64,000 bases of DNA from contig JAITYX010000101.1 in the NCBI GenBank assembly GCA_021018815.1, positions 620,001 through 684,000 on the forward strand, read 5' to 3'. The notes under the pieces were generated by a model. It was not told where the DNA came from. It did no database searches and saw only the letters and a list, made by a program, of their open reading frames with translations. This DNA is from Talinum fruticosum. Taxonomy: Eukaryota; Streptophyta; Magnoliopsida; Caryophyllales; Talinaceae. Positions 21,630 through 31,944 of this stretch are shown one piece after another (the first letter of the stretch is position 1; the number at the start of each line of letters is the position of its first letter). The position numbers and the translations under genes were made by a program.

Positions 21630-24294
21630 TCTTAATTTATGTGATTTCATTTATTTTTAAATTTCACTTCATTCATTATTTAGACAAATTTCACGGTAGA
21701 GGTTTGACTTTTGTTGATAGATTCGTATTATAGGTCAAAATGTTTAGATATTTCAAAAAGATAGCTATAAAACCCTCCATTCCTTCAAGTTCTAACTTTA
21801 AAAATTCACCATTGAATGAAGAAGGTGATGCAAATACAAATCCTTCCCCTACAACTTGTGATGCAAATGCCAATCCTTTCCCTACAACGTGTGATGTACA
21901 TGACAATCCCTCTTTTATTGGGAGAAGTCGAGCTGATGTCAATGCACTTCCATATGATCCGAGAGCAAGAAACCCAATGTTATGATATCATCCTGATAAA
22001 TAAGATGAGGTAAGAAGAGCATATCTCCAAAAAGGTCCCTTTCAACCCTAAAAACCAATGTCTCCTGGTATAGTTTATACAGTAATTGGTTAGAATATAT
22101 CATAAAGGAAGATGCTGCATTTTGCTTGTGTTGTTATTTGTTCAAAAATGATGAAATGACCCATTTTGGAGGGAGGGAGGAAATGCGTTCACAAGTAAAG
22201 GATTTCAAAGTTGGAATAAGACAGATAGATTCCATAGGCACCTCGGTGGGGTGAATAGTATGCATAATAAATGTGTTGAATGATGTGAAGACCTAATGAT
22301 GCAAAGACATTTCATACAAACTGCCTTGGATAAAGAATCGAAGAAGCTAAAGCTGAGTATAGGACTCATTTAAATGCTTCAATTGATGTGTCAAGGATTC
22401 TATTGTCTCGAAGGTTTGCCTTTCCGAGGTCATGATGACAACGAATTTTCAAGAAGGAAAGGACTTTTTAGAACTATTTTAAAGTTTCACGGGGAAAAGA
22501 ACGACAAAGTTGGAAATGCTATTTTGAGGAATGCTATTGTAAATTGTATAATGTATTCCCCACCAATTGAGAAAGATATTGCAAGTGCTTGTTCAAGGGA
22601 AAATATTAATGCTATTCTTCAAGAAATTGGGGATGGATATTTTTCCGTATTAGCTGATAAATCCCATGATGTTACCCGTAAGAAACAAATGGTCTGTTGT
22701 TTTGAGATATGTTGACAAAATGGGGTTTGTCATGGAACAATTGGTTAGTCTTATCCATGTTACTAGTACTACTCGCTATGTCATTGAAAGAAGAAATTTA
22801 TTTTGTGCTTAGTAAATTATCCTTGAGCCCATCACGAATACGAGGACAAGGGTATGATGAGGCTAATAATATGAGAGGTCACATCAATGGGCATAGAAGT
22901 TTGATTCTATAAGAAAATCCATCGGCACATTATGTTCATTGTTCCGCTCATCAACTTCAATTGACTCTTGTGGCGAGTTGCTCATAAACATGTTGATAAT
23001 GGAAAGTTTCTTGATTTCGTTAATTTGACTTTGAATATGGTTGGAGGCTCTTATAAGCGTAGAGATGAATATCGAAAGAAACAATCGAGAGAAAGTTGAA
23101 GAAACATTGCGAATGGGGGAGGTTCGGACTTGAAAGGGTTTGAATCAAGAAGTTGGACTTCAAAGACCTAGAAAGAGTCGTTGGGGCTCTCATTATAAAA
23201 TATTCATGAATCTTATTGTCATGTTTGCTCCAATTGTTGATGTGGTTAATGCTCTTGCAACTAATGGAACCGAGCTACAAGATAAAGTTAAAGGTCAAGT
23301 CTGTTTTGGATGGTATTCGGACATATGACTTTGCTTTTTTATTACATCTAATGAAATTGGTGTTAGACATTACTAATGCATTGAGTCAAGCTCTGCAAAG
23401 ACGGGATCAAGACATTGTTAATGCAATATCACTACTTAACACAACTAAGAAACAATTGCAGCGTGCAAGGGATCAAGGATGGGACTCTTTGATGGATGAT
23501 GTTAGTTCATTTTGTGTGAAGCGTGATATTGAGATTCCTAACATGGATGATTTCGCTCCTCTTCGTGCTCGAGAAAAGTCAAAACGTAGAGTTTTTCTCG
23601 TGACAAATGAGCATTATTATCGCGTTGATGTGTTCTATTCGATTATTGATATGCAAATGCTAGAACTCAATAGTCACTTTACGAAGCAAGCACTAAATTG
23701 CTTCTTAGTTTGGCTTGTTTGAATCCTGCTGACTCTTTCTACAACTTTGACAAGAACAAGATACTCAAAATGGCTCGGTTGTATCCAGATGATTTTGATG
23801 AATTAGGCATTGAGGCCCTTAGTGGTGAATTGGATACTTTCATTGATAATATACTTGATGATGAGATATTCTCTAACTTGAATGGACTTGGTGAACTCTC
23901 CACTGGGATGATTAAAACCAAGAAGTATATGAGTTATCCCCATATACACTTGCTTTTGAAGTTGGCATTGATTTTACTTGTTTCTATAGCAACAGCTTGA
24001 AAGAGTTTTTTCTTTGATGAAGTATATCAAGACCAACTTACGCAATCGGATATCAAATGAGTTTTTGAATTATACTCGTTATTTCTTTGAGGATGATTTA
24101 TTTAAAATTCTATTTACTCGATGACATCATGGAGCGCCTTCAAAATATGAGGACTCGACGATGACAATTGTATTAGATGTAATGTTATCGTTATGTAATA
24201 TTAATTTTAAAAACAGATGTTAACTTTTGTATTGTGTACACTATTATTTAATTTATTTCGACCCCCTTCCTTAAATTCCCGGGACTCGCCATCG
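21630..24294 (+). pseudogene. hAT transposase (ZMYM1/TTF-type), near full length, decayed
   Basis: The plus strand carries, in order, an N-terminal MFRYFKK-like start (21740), a TTF-type zinc-finger region (LPYDPRARNPM, then PFQP and AAFCLCCYLF in another frame), the DUF4371-type block (GLPFRGHDDNEFSR; ADKSHDVTRKKQM, 22374-22712), SLSPSRIRGQGYDEANNMRGH (22840-22880), LQRPRKSRWGSHYK (23155-23195), the long C-terminal part (23216-23722, 23698-24000) and a degraded dimerisation region. At least six frame breaks separate these pieces. The 3' TIR region at about 24265-24294 matches the TIR of the minus copy at 2264. No left TIR was found, so the 5' end is lost or masked by decay. Confidence 0.8.
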
Positions 24295-24316
24295 GTCCGA
24301 GCTGGCTCTCAAACCG

Positions 24317-24400
24317 GCTCATTCCGAGTCGCCTCATTTCGAGTCGCCTCATTCCGAGTCGCCTCATTCCGAGTCGCTTCATTCCGAGTTGCCTTAGTTC
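24317..24400 (-). repeat. 15-bp in-frame minisatellite (ATRNE)n
   Basis: About five copies of a 15-bp unit (plus strand ATTCCGAGTCGCCTC) within the integrase-RT linker; each encodes ATRNE on the minus strand. Confidence 0.9.
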
Positions 24401-24792
24401 CTTTATTTTGATTCATTCCGAGTTCGACTTCTACAATGTCATCTTCATCTCTATTAAGCTTGACATATAAGAGGGTGGATTCACTTGACCTGCCATGATC
24501 AATCTCATAAAAAACAACGTGGATATTTTCTTCCACTTTGATAGTTCTCTTGTTAAAGATTCTATAAGCTTTACTATGAGATGAATAACCCAAAAATATA
24601 CCTTCATCCGACCGTGCATCAAACTTAGTCAAATAATCCTTACCATTGTTATCCACATAACATTTACATCCGAATGGTTTGAAGTAAGAATTGTTGGGCT
24701 TCTTTCTCTTGTATAGCTCATAGGGTGTCTTCTTCAGTAATAGGTCGACGACGCATCTGTTCGGTGTATAATTTGTCTGTGTTGATTGTCTT

Positions 24793-24797
24793 AGCCT
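24793..24797. repeat. Target-site duplication AGCCT, left
   Basis: Five bases before the LTR start at 24798. It pairs with AGCTT at 31940-31944 with one mismatch. Confidence 0.6.
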
Positions 24798-26282
24798 TGA
24801 AGAATTAGTTTCTAACTCTAAGTCATTCCGAGTAATGCATGAAGACTCGAGCAAAAATCTCATTTCTCCTAAGTTTTAATTTCAAGTCATTCTAAGCTTT
24901 ATAAAAACTCTTGTATAATTTTTCATTTGTTTCTAACCGACTCACAAAACACATTATTGTATATCTTCTACACCGATGTTTCGACTCACTCGGACATCAC
25001 TCGAACTATCGCATGCTCAAATAATTTCTTTAACACTTTTATTCCGAGTACTAACCGCTTATTTCAACACAAAGTGAATTACGAGTGTTACTCATTATTC
25101 TAAGTTAATTTATCTCCTTGAGAATTATTTGTTCGGATCAAGTTGCTATACTCGATATTTTACTCTCTCTACTTGATCATCTTTAGGATTGACTTTGATG
25201 GAATTTGAGTATATTGAATATTAGACTCAGAAAATTCCACTTCTCTAGGCCTAAAATAATTAAGCTCTTAATTATCCTAATTTAATTATTATTTGTGCCT
25301 AATCTTGGACCAAAGTATTTTATACTTTTGAGAACCAAAGTGGTTTACCTTTGTAGTTTATTCAAACGAGGCTAACTCATTTTTGAAATACAAAAGTAGC
25401 CAGCTTCTAGCTATCAATCACTAGCAGACAAGCATTATCTACTTCGAACAGGGCTCATACACCGTGTCGAGTTGTCCGTTTCCAAACCGCAAAACTCCAA
25501 TGCTAGGCTCAACGGTGGTTTCCACCTTGCTTTTCGAGATAACACCGGATGACTGGAACACTTTTTGAAGCCAAGAGTCGTTGTACAATGTTCACATCCC
25601 AACGGATCTTTTCGAGTGACTCGGAAGACCCATTACAATGGCCAGTGAAGACTTTTGTTCGGAACCAAGACTCAATGGTCACTCTACTTGGTTAGATATA
25701 AATAGAAGCCAACTCACAAGAGAAGAAGATTGCTGGAATTATTGTTGTACGTCATTGAAAAACACATTACTTAAGCAAAAGTAATCCAATCTTCTATTTA
25801 CAACTCCCGATCTGTATTTAATATTTTCTAAGTCGTAAAGTCCTCGTAATCAGTCACTTTCTTGTCTTACATTCTAAGTAAGGTCCCTTGACTGAGCTCT
25901 AAGGGTTAACTCAGTTTAGTTGTCCCCGATTGTAAGGGTTACCTTAGTCGGAAGTACTAGATCGGATAAGGGAACTTCTAAGTCTAGGAAAATATTGTAA
26001 GGAATTGTCCAAGGGAGCATTTCGGTAGAGTCAATCCCTTGTATTTTGAGGATTAAAAATAGTGGATATGACTTGATGCTTGGATCAGCACGAGACCTTG
26101 GTTTTCTTCCCCGAGGAGGGTTTCTACGTATCTCCGAGTACTTGCAATTTTGAGTCCAATCTAAACTCAAACTCGGTTGTTAATCACTCTCCAAGCAAAA
26201 GTGTCCGAGTTCTTTTAAGTTTTCTTATCATCATATTCACCCCTCTCTAGGGTGACTTAGACTCTCCAAGAGCAAACCTTCA
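24798..26282 (+). mobile_element. 5' LTR of composite element
   Basis: It starts TGAAGAATTAG and ends GCAAACCTTCA. TATAAATAG lies at 25697-25705. By eye it is closest to the LTR at 30455-31939. Confidence 0.8.
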
Positions 26283-26284
26283 AT

Positions 26285-26297
26285 TGGTATTAAAGCC
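26285..26297 (+). other. Primer binding site, tRNA-Met type
   Basis: TGGTATTAAAGCC, two bases after the LTR end. It differs from the copia consensus TGGTATCAGAGCC at two positions. Confidence 0.7.
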
Positions 26298-26342
26298 TAG
26301 CCTTTCAAGAAGGATCTAACAATCCAAAGGTCTAAAGATTGG

Positions 26343-26515
26343 ATGGCTCGGAACATTGGAGAGTTCGATGAAGGAAGGTCATCCACTAGACCACTAAAGT
26401 TGAAGGGGTCAAACTTTGTGCATTGGAAGAACTTGATGGAGTGCTTTCTGCTGGACAATGATGAAAATATCCGGAATATCATCCAAGAAGGCAACTACAT
26501 CCCAATGAAGATGGA
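26343..26515 (+). pseudogene. Copia gag N-terminal fragment (+)
   Basis: It starts MARNIGEFDEGRSS and continues KLKGSNFVHWKNLMECFLL and IIQEGNYIPMKME, the N-terminus of the family gag. It is cut at about 26515 where sequence in the opposite orientation begins. Confidence 0.8.
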
Positions 26516-26635
26516 ACTTAGGTGGTCTGTCTGTAAGATCTTCTTTCATCGAACTCTCCATTGTTCCGAGTCATCCGATCTTTAGACCTTTATGATGTTA
26601 GACCTTTTCTCGAAAGGCTAAGCCTTGATAACAAT
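26516..26635 (-). pseudogene. Copia gag N-terminal fragment and primer site (-)
   Basis: The minus strand reads from the LTR end at 26636 through a degenerate primer site (TTGTTATCAAGGC) to an ATG (about 26575) and NNGEFDERRS-like gag residues, then breaks at 26516 against the plus-strand gag fragment. Confidence 0.65.
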
Positions 26636-28119
26636 TGAAGGTTTGCTCTTGGAGAGTCTTGGTCACCCTAGAGGGGGTGAATAGGGTGATGAGGAAATTT
26701 TAACAAACTTGGAAGATTTAAGTTTGAAAAGAATAATCAAGACGATCCGAGTCTAGATTGGACTCGGAAAAGTATGAACTCGCATTTACATGGAAACCCT
26801 CCTGGGCGGAAAACCATGGCCAGTGCTAGTCTAAGCACCAAGTCAAATCCACTATTTTGAATCCACAAAATACAGCAGATCGACTCAACCAGAATTGCTC
26901 CCTTAAACAATTTCTTACGAGTTTTCCTAGACTCGAAATTCCCTAATCTTATATAGTACTTCCTAACTAAGGTAACCTTTATAGCTAGGGACAACCGAGC
27001 TGAGTTAGCCCTTACAGACTCAGTCAAGGGACCTTACTTAGAGAGTAAGAAAGAGTATGTCATTGATTGCAAGACTTTACAACTCAAAAAGTATGAATTA
27101 CAAGGTGGGAGTTGTAAGTAGAAGATTGAGTATGAATATAATGACTTTGCTTAAGTAATGTGTATCAACAATAAATCCAACAATCTTTAAGTCTTGAGAG
27201 TTGTCTTCTATTTATAGATGACCAAGCATATTAGTCGTTGTGACTAGTTTCCGAACGAAGTCCTTTGTGACCGTTGTAACGGTTCTTCCGAGTGACTCGT
27301 AAAAGATTCGTTGAGATGTGAACGTTGTACAACGGCTCTTGATTCCTAAAGGTGTTCTAATCAACTGGTGTTGTCCGAAAAGTAGGGTGGAAACCACCCT
27401 TGAGCTTAGTGTTGAAGTTTTCCAGCTTTGAAAACAGACAACCCCGACACAGCGTCGAGGCCTTGTTTAGAAGTAGAAAAGCCTTGTTTCGTTGGTGATT
27501 GACAACTTGAAGTCGGCTACTTTTGTATTTCAAAAATGAGATAACCTCGTTTAGATAACCTACAAAAGTAAACAATTTAGGTTCTCAAAGTATAAAATAC
27601 TTTGGTTCAAAATTAGGCACGAGATAAAAATTTAATTAAGATAATTAAGTGCATAATTATCTCGAGGCCTAGAAGAATGGAATTTTCCGAGTCTAATATT
27701 CATTATACTCAAATTCCATCGAGTCGATCTTAAGAAAGATCAAGTTATAAGAGTGAGAAAATATCGAGTATAAGTAGTTGATCTAGACAAATAACTCTCA
27801 AACAAACATGCTAACTTAAAAATAGTAATTAATCTTGTAATTCACTTTGCTTTGAAATGAGCAGATCGAACTCGGATATGAGATGTTCGAGAGATTATTT
27901 GAGCATACGATAAATTTGAGTAGTGTTTGAGTGAATCGAAACATCAATGCAAGTTGATAGAGAAGAGTGTGTTTTCCGAGTCGGTCGAATCGAGTGAAAA
28001 CATATGTAATAGTTTCTATAGTACTTATAATGACTTGTAATCAAAATCTAGGAAGGATGAGGTTTGTACCTGTCTTTAGTAGTACTCTGAATGGTCTAGT
28101 TTCAAAGTCTTAGTCTTCA
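26636..28119 (-). mobile_element. Central inverted SIRE-type LTR
   Basis: A 1484-bp LTR on the minus strand with a polypurine tract on one side (28121-28132) and primer site plus gag on the other, so it has internal sequence on both sides. A minus-strand TATAAATAG lies at 27208-27216. Its first 400 bp resemble the LTR at 34003-35483 more than the flanking LTRs. Confidence 0.75.
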
Positions 28120-28120
28120 A

Positions 28121-28132
28121 TCTCCCCTTTTT
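28121..28132 (-). other. Polypurine tract
   Basis: The minus strand reads AAAAAGGGGAGA directly before the LTR start (TGAAGACT). This is the family's plus-strand priming site. Confidence 0.75.
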
Positions 28133-29300
28133 GATGAAAGGCATTCCATACTTAGATAGAAATTTTGTTAGTGAAATAATTACGAGTTGTCATTCAGGCT
28201 GAGTAGAGTATCTCACAAAATAGAGTAATGAGTGAAGTGTTTTGTACTTAAAAAATTTCTGCAGATAACTCGTTTAGCTAGGAATATGAATACTTACATC
28301 GGAGAAAACAAATGGGAACAAATGTATATATATACTAGACCAAAAATAAATAAATAAGAGAAACAAGTTGATATATATCGAGTAGAAACTACATGAGACA
28401 TTTAAACTCGTAAAGAGTTATACTCGAAATCAATATGCTCGAAAATAGAAATTCATTCATATATATACGTAAATACAAAAACACAGAAAGTACATAGAAG
28501 AGAAGGTGAGAAAACCGCCCTAAACAAGATAACAAATTTTCTAGAATTATTCTCCCTCTTACAAATTTGATGTCCGGACCAAAAAAATAAGAGAGAAAAA
28601 AATTAAGACGGTGTAGTAGGTGCGGTCCGAGTGGAAGCGGATGAACGTGCGAGTGCGCCTTCGCCGATATGCTTGTGAAGACGTTGAAAATCCGGGCGGT
28701 GGCAGCACCGGTATCTCCGGCGGGGGCTCGGCTCCGAGTGGCTAACCTAGAATGAGATCATCTAAAGGTTCATCCTCTTGAAATGCCACGGAGGGTGTGC
28801 TTCCTTTGGCTTGACTCGCTGCAGATTGTCCAAGCATCCGCAAGGTCTTCGACTCACTTAGACTATTGTCCGAGCTGATTAGTTTAGGTTGAGGAGCAGG
28901 AAGCCCTTGTCCCTTAGCTTCTTCCTTTTCTTCTCCTTCTTCCTCTTTCTCTTCTTCTTCCTTCTCTCCTTCCCCCTTCTCCTCAAAAGAGCCGCTTCAG
29001 CCGCAGCTTCATCTTCTTCTTTAGCTGCCTCTCCGGATGGAGACTTGGCAGGGCTTGAGGACTCTTCGGATGCTTCGAGCTGTCCAGGTCCTGAGCCGCT
29101 TTGGAGCGCCTTTCTCCGAGGAACTCGATCATCTCCTACTGCTCCTTAACCAAAGCCTTCATTTCGAGGAGCACATCTTGCTGCTCTCGAATTTGAGATT
29201 GAGCTATTTTTTAGTTGATGGTCATGGATTGAAGGACGAGTCTTAAAGAAGCAAAGAGTGTTCCGGATTTCCGTGGACACAGAGGTGAGCTTATCTCCGA
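28133..29300 (-). pseudogene. Env-like ORF 3' part and 3' non-coding region (-)
   Basis: On the minus strand this is the post-pol region of SIRE/Maximus elements: a helical stretch (IREQQDVLLEMKALVKEQ, about 29130-29200), then a Glu/Lys-rich run, then proline-rich sequence (about 28620-28720) and about 480 bp of non-coding DNA up to the polypurine tract. Several frames are needed to follow it. The matching plus-strand copy is at 29300-30440. The plus-strand poly-Phe/Leu frame here is a shadow of the Lys/Glu run. Confidence 0.6.
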
Positions 29301-30441
29301 GGCTATGTTTACCATTTTGGTAGAAAAACTCTCCTCTATGTCCCAAGAACTTCGTGGCACCCTCCGCTGTCTAAAAATTGTCCTTCAAAGCATGATGATC
29401 AATAAGAAGATAGGCCGGTCTCGGATCCGGGAGAACCAGGATCTGTTGATTGAGTCGAAGGGCATCATCGGCGAGCAAGTGTGAGCAGCTCCAACTCCTC
29501 CAAGAACGTCAATCGAAGGCTGCCTAGGACCCAGAAAATTCGGATACTTTTGAGGAGTCCTCCAGCCAAGCCAAGTCTCCTCGATCGAGGTGGAAAAGAA
29601 GAAGCTACAACCGAAGCGGCTCAGCTTGAGGAGGAAAATGAAGAGGAGAAAAAGAGGAGAAGGAAGAGAACAAGGAAGAGGAGAAAGAGAAAGACGAGGC
29701 CGCTCAACTCGAGGGACAAGGTGCCGTAGCTCTCGAACAAAAACTAATCTCCTTAGATCTCGATCTAAGTGGGTGAGAAGAAGTCGGGGACATTGGTCAA
29801 TCCACAGTCGTTAGCGAAGCACCTCCTTCCGCTGTCTTCTAGGAGGATGAGCCCGAGGATGATATGCCCCTAGGTTAGACGACTAGGACAGAGCCAATTC
29901 CGGACATCCCTGTGCTGCCACCGCCATTATCATCCACCTCATTTCAAGTATATCGAGCACTGGCGCACCGCTCGTCCTTCCACCTCCCGATAGCAAGCCC
30001 CCTTCTTAATTTTTTTCTCTCTAATTTTATTTCTTTTGTCCAACATCAATTGTACCTACTTGATATTTTCTTCCCTCTTTTGATGAAATGCAAGGGGAGA
30101 AATATAGAAATATTAATGTTGTGCTTAGGGGAGCTCACCCCTTTCTTTGAGCAAATGAATAAATGTTTTTTTTCCTAAACGAGACTTATTTCTAAGTTAC
30201 TTCTTTCTAAGTTAGATATTTTTTAATTATCTCTTTCTGCTCTAATATAATCTGTTCATCTCTTTGCTCTAATTTGTTATCCACATAATTGTTTTGAGTG
30301 ATGATATTTTCTGCAATGCATCTTATAAGTATGGAATGTTTCTCACTCATCACTTCTAGTTTTGATATGTTACGTATAGTAAAAATGAAAACTCATATTT
30401 TGCACTAACAAGTTCCTATCCAAGTGTGGAATGTTTTTCAT
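29301..30441 (+). pseudogene. Env-like ORF 3' part and 3' non-coding region (+)
   Basis: It reads KLSSMSQELRGTL, IRENQDLLIESKG, a Glu/Lys/Arg-rich coil (about 29590-29720) and a Pro/Ser-rich segment (about 29900-30000), then about 440 bp of non-coding DNA. It is homologous to the minus-strand block at 28133-29300 and head-to-head with it, with almost no spacer. Stops and frameshifts interrupt it. The SIRE env-like product has no proven function. Confidence 0.6.
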
Positions 30442-30453
30442 AAAAAGGGGAGA
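30442..30453 (+). other. Polypurine tract
   Basis: AAAAAGGGGAGA, one base before the LTR start TGAAGACTCGG at 30455. Confidence 0.8.
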
Positions 30454-30454
30454 T

Positions 30455-31939
30455 TGAAGACTCGGTTTCTTACTCTAAGTCCTTATGAGTAATACATGAA
30501 GACTTAGGTAAAAACCCCATCTCTCCTAAGTTTTGATTTCAAGTTATTCTGAGCTTTACTCTTGTATAAGTTTTCATTCGTTTCTAACCGACTCGAAAGC
30601 ACATTATTGTATATCTTCTAGACTAATGTTTCGACTCACTCACACATTACTCAGAACTATCACATGCTCAAATAATTTCTCTAACACTTTTATTCCGAGT
30701 ACTCGACTGCATATTTCAACATAAAGTGAATTACTGTGTTATTCACTATTCTAAGTAATTTTATCTCCTTGAGAATTATTTGTTCGGATCAAGTTGTTAT
30801 GCTTTGATACTTACTCTCTACTTGATCATCTTTAGGATTGACTATGATTGAATTTGAGTACATTGAATATTAGACTCAGAAAATTCAACTTCTCTAGGCC
30901 TAAGATAATTAAGCCCTTAATTATCCTAATTGAATTATTATCTGTGCCCAATCTTGGACCAAAGTATTTTATACTTTGAGAACTAATGTGGTTTACTTTT
31001 GTAGATTATTCAAACGAGGCTAACTCATTTTGAAATACAAAAGTAGCCGACTTCTAGCTATCAATCACCAGCGGACAAGATTTATCAACTTCCGAACATG
31101 GCTCGAGACACCGTGTCGGGGTTATCTATTTCCATAACTGGAAATCTCCAACGCTAGGCTCAAAAGTGGTTTCCACCTTACTTTTCGGATAATGCTAATT
31201 GACTGGAACACTATTTGAAGCCAAGAACCGTTGTACAATGTTCGCATCCCAATGGATCTTTTTGAGTGACTCGGAAGAGCCATTATAATGGCTAGTGAAG
31301 ACTTTTTTAGAACCAAGAGTCAACGGTCACTCTGCTTGGTTAGATATAAATAGAAGCCAACTCACAAGAGAAGAAGATTGCTGGATTTATTGTTGTACAT
31401 CATTAAAAAACACATTACTTAAGCAAAAGTCATTGTTTTCATATTCAATCTTCTATTTACAACTCCCGATCTATATTTAATATTTTCCGAGTTGTAAAGT
31501 CCTCGCAATTGGTCATTTTCTTCTCTTACTTTCTGAGTAAGGTCCCTTGACTAAGCTGTAAGGGTTAACTGAGCTCGATTGTCCCCGATTGTAAAGGTTA
31601 CCTCAGTAAGGAAGTAATAGATCAAATAAGGGAACTTCGAGTCTAGGAAAACATTGTAAGGAATTGTTTAAGGGAGCAATTCTAGTAGAGTCGATCCTTT
31701 GTATTTTGAGGATTCAAAATGGTGAATTTGACTTGGTGCTTGGATTAGCACCGATCGTGGTTTTCTGCCCAAGGAGGGTTTCCACATATCTCCGAGTACT
31801 TGCAGTTCGGAGTCCAATCTAGACTCGGACTCGGTTGTTAATCATTTTCTAAGCAAAAGTGTCTAAGTTCTTTTAAATTTCCTCATCACCCTATTCACCA
31901 TCCTCTAGGGTGGCTTAGACTCTTTAAGAGCAAAGCTTA
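30455..31939 (+). mobile_element. 3' LTR of composite element
   Basis: A 1485-bp LTR starting TGAAGACTCGGTTTC after a polypurine tract. The end is mutated (GCAAAGCTTA). TATAAATAG lies at 31345-31353. Confidence 0.8.
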
Positions 31940-31944
31940 AGCTT
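31940..31944. repeat. Target-site duplication AGCTT, right
   Basis: Pairs with AGCCT at 24793-24797. Joining the sequence across the two restores the integrase alignment of the older minus copy. Confidence 0.6.

Larger units (their letters stand above)
24295..24797 (-). pseudogene. Copia integrase C-terminal fragment (old minus copy)
   Basis: The minus strand encodes KKTPYELYKRKKPNNSYFKP, GCKCYVDNNGKD, DEGIFLGYSSHSKAYRIF and NIHVVFYE. These are the C-terminal integrase and linker of SIRE/Maximus copia elements, followed by a five-fold ATRNE repeat. The reading continues, across the composite insertion, into 31941-34002. At 24295 it abuts the hAT end. Confidence 0.85.
24798..31939 (+). mobile_element. 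Composite SIRE-type copia element with inverted interior
   Basis: Bounded by two plus-strand LTRs of equal length (1485 bp each) and a near-perfect 5-bp duplication, and inserted in the integrase of an older minus copy. Inside, order and orientation are: LTR(+), primer site and gag start(+), gag start(-), LTR(-), env-like 3' region(-), env-like 3' region(+), polypurine tract, LTR(+). Most of gag-pol is missing. The central minus LTR is clearly more diverged from the outer two than they are from each other. Confidence 0.7.

Noticed and set aside
24317..24400. Regular 15-bp repeats that could suggest a CRISPR-like array
   Set aside because: The units are contiguous without spacers, in frame within a retrotransposon protein, in plant DNA.
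28889..29149. Plus-strand Phe/Leu-rich frame that looks like a membrane protein
   Set aside because: It is the antisense shadow of a Glu/Lys-rich stretch of the minus-strand env-like ORF.
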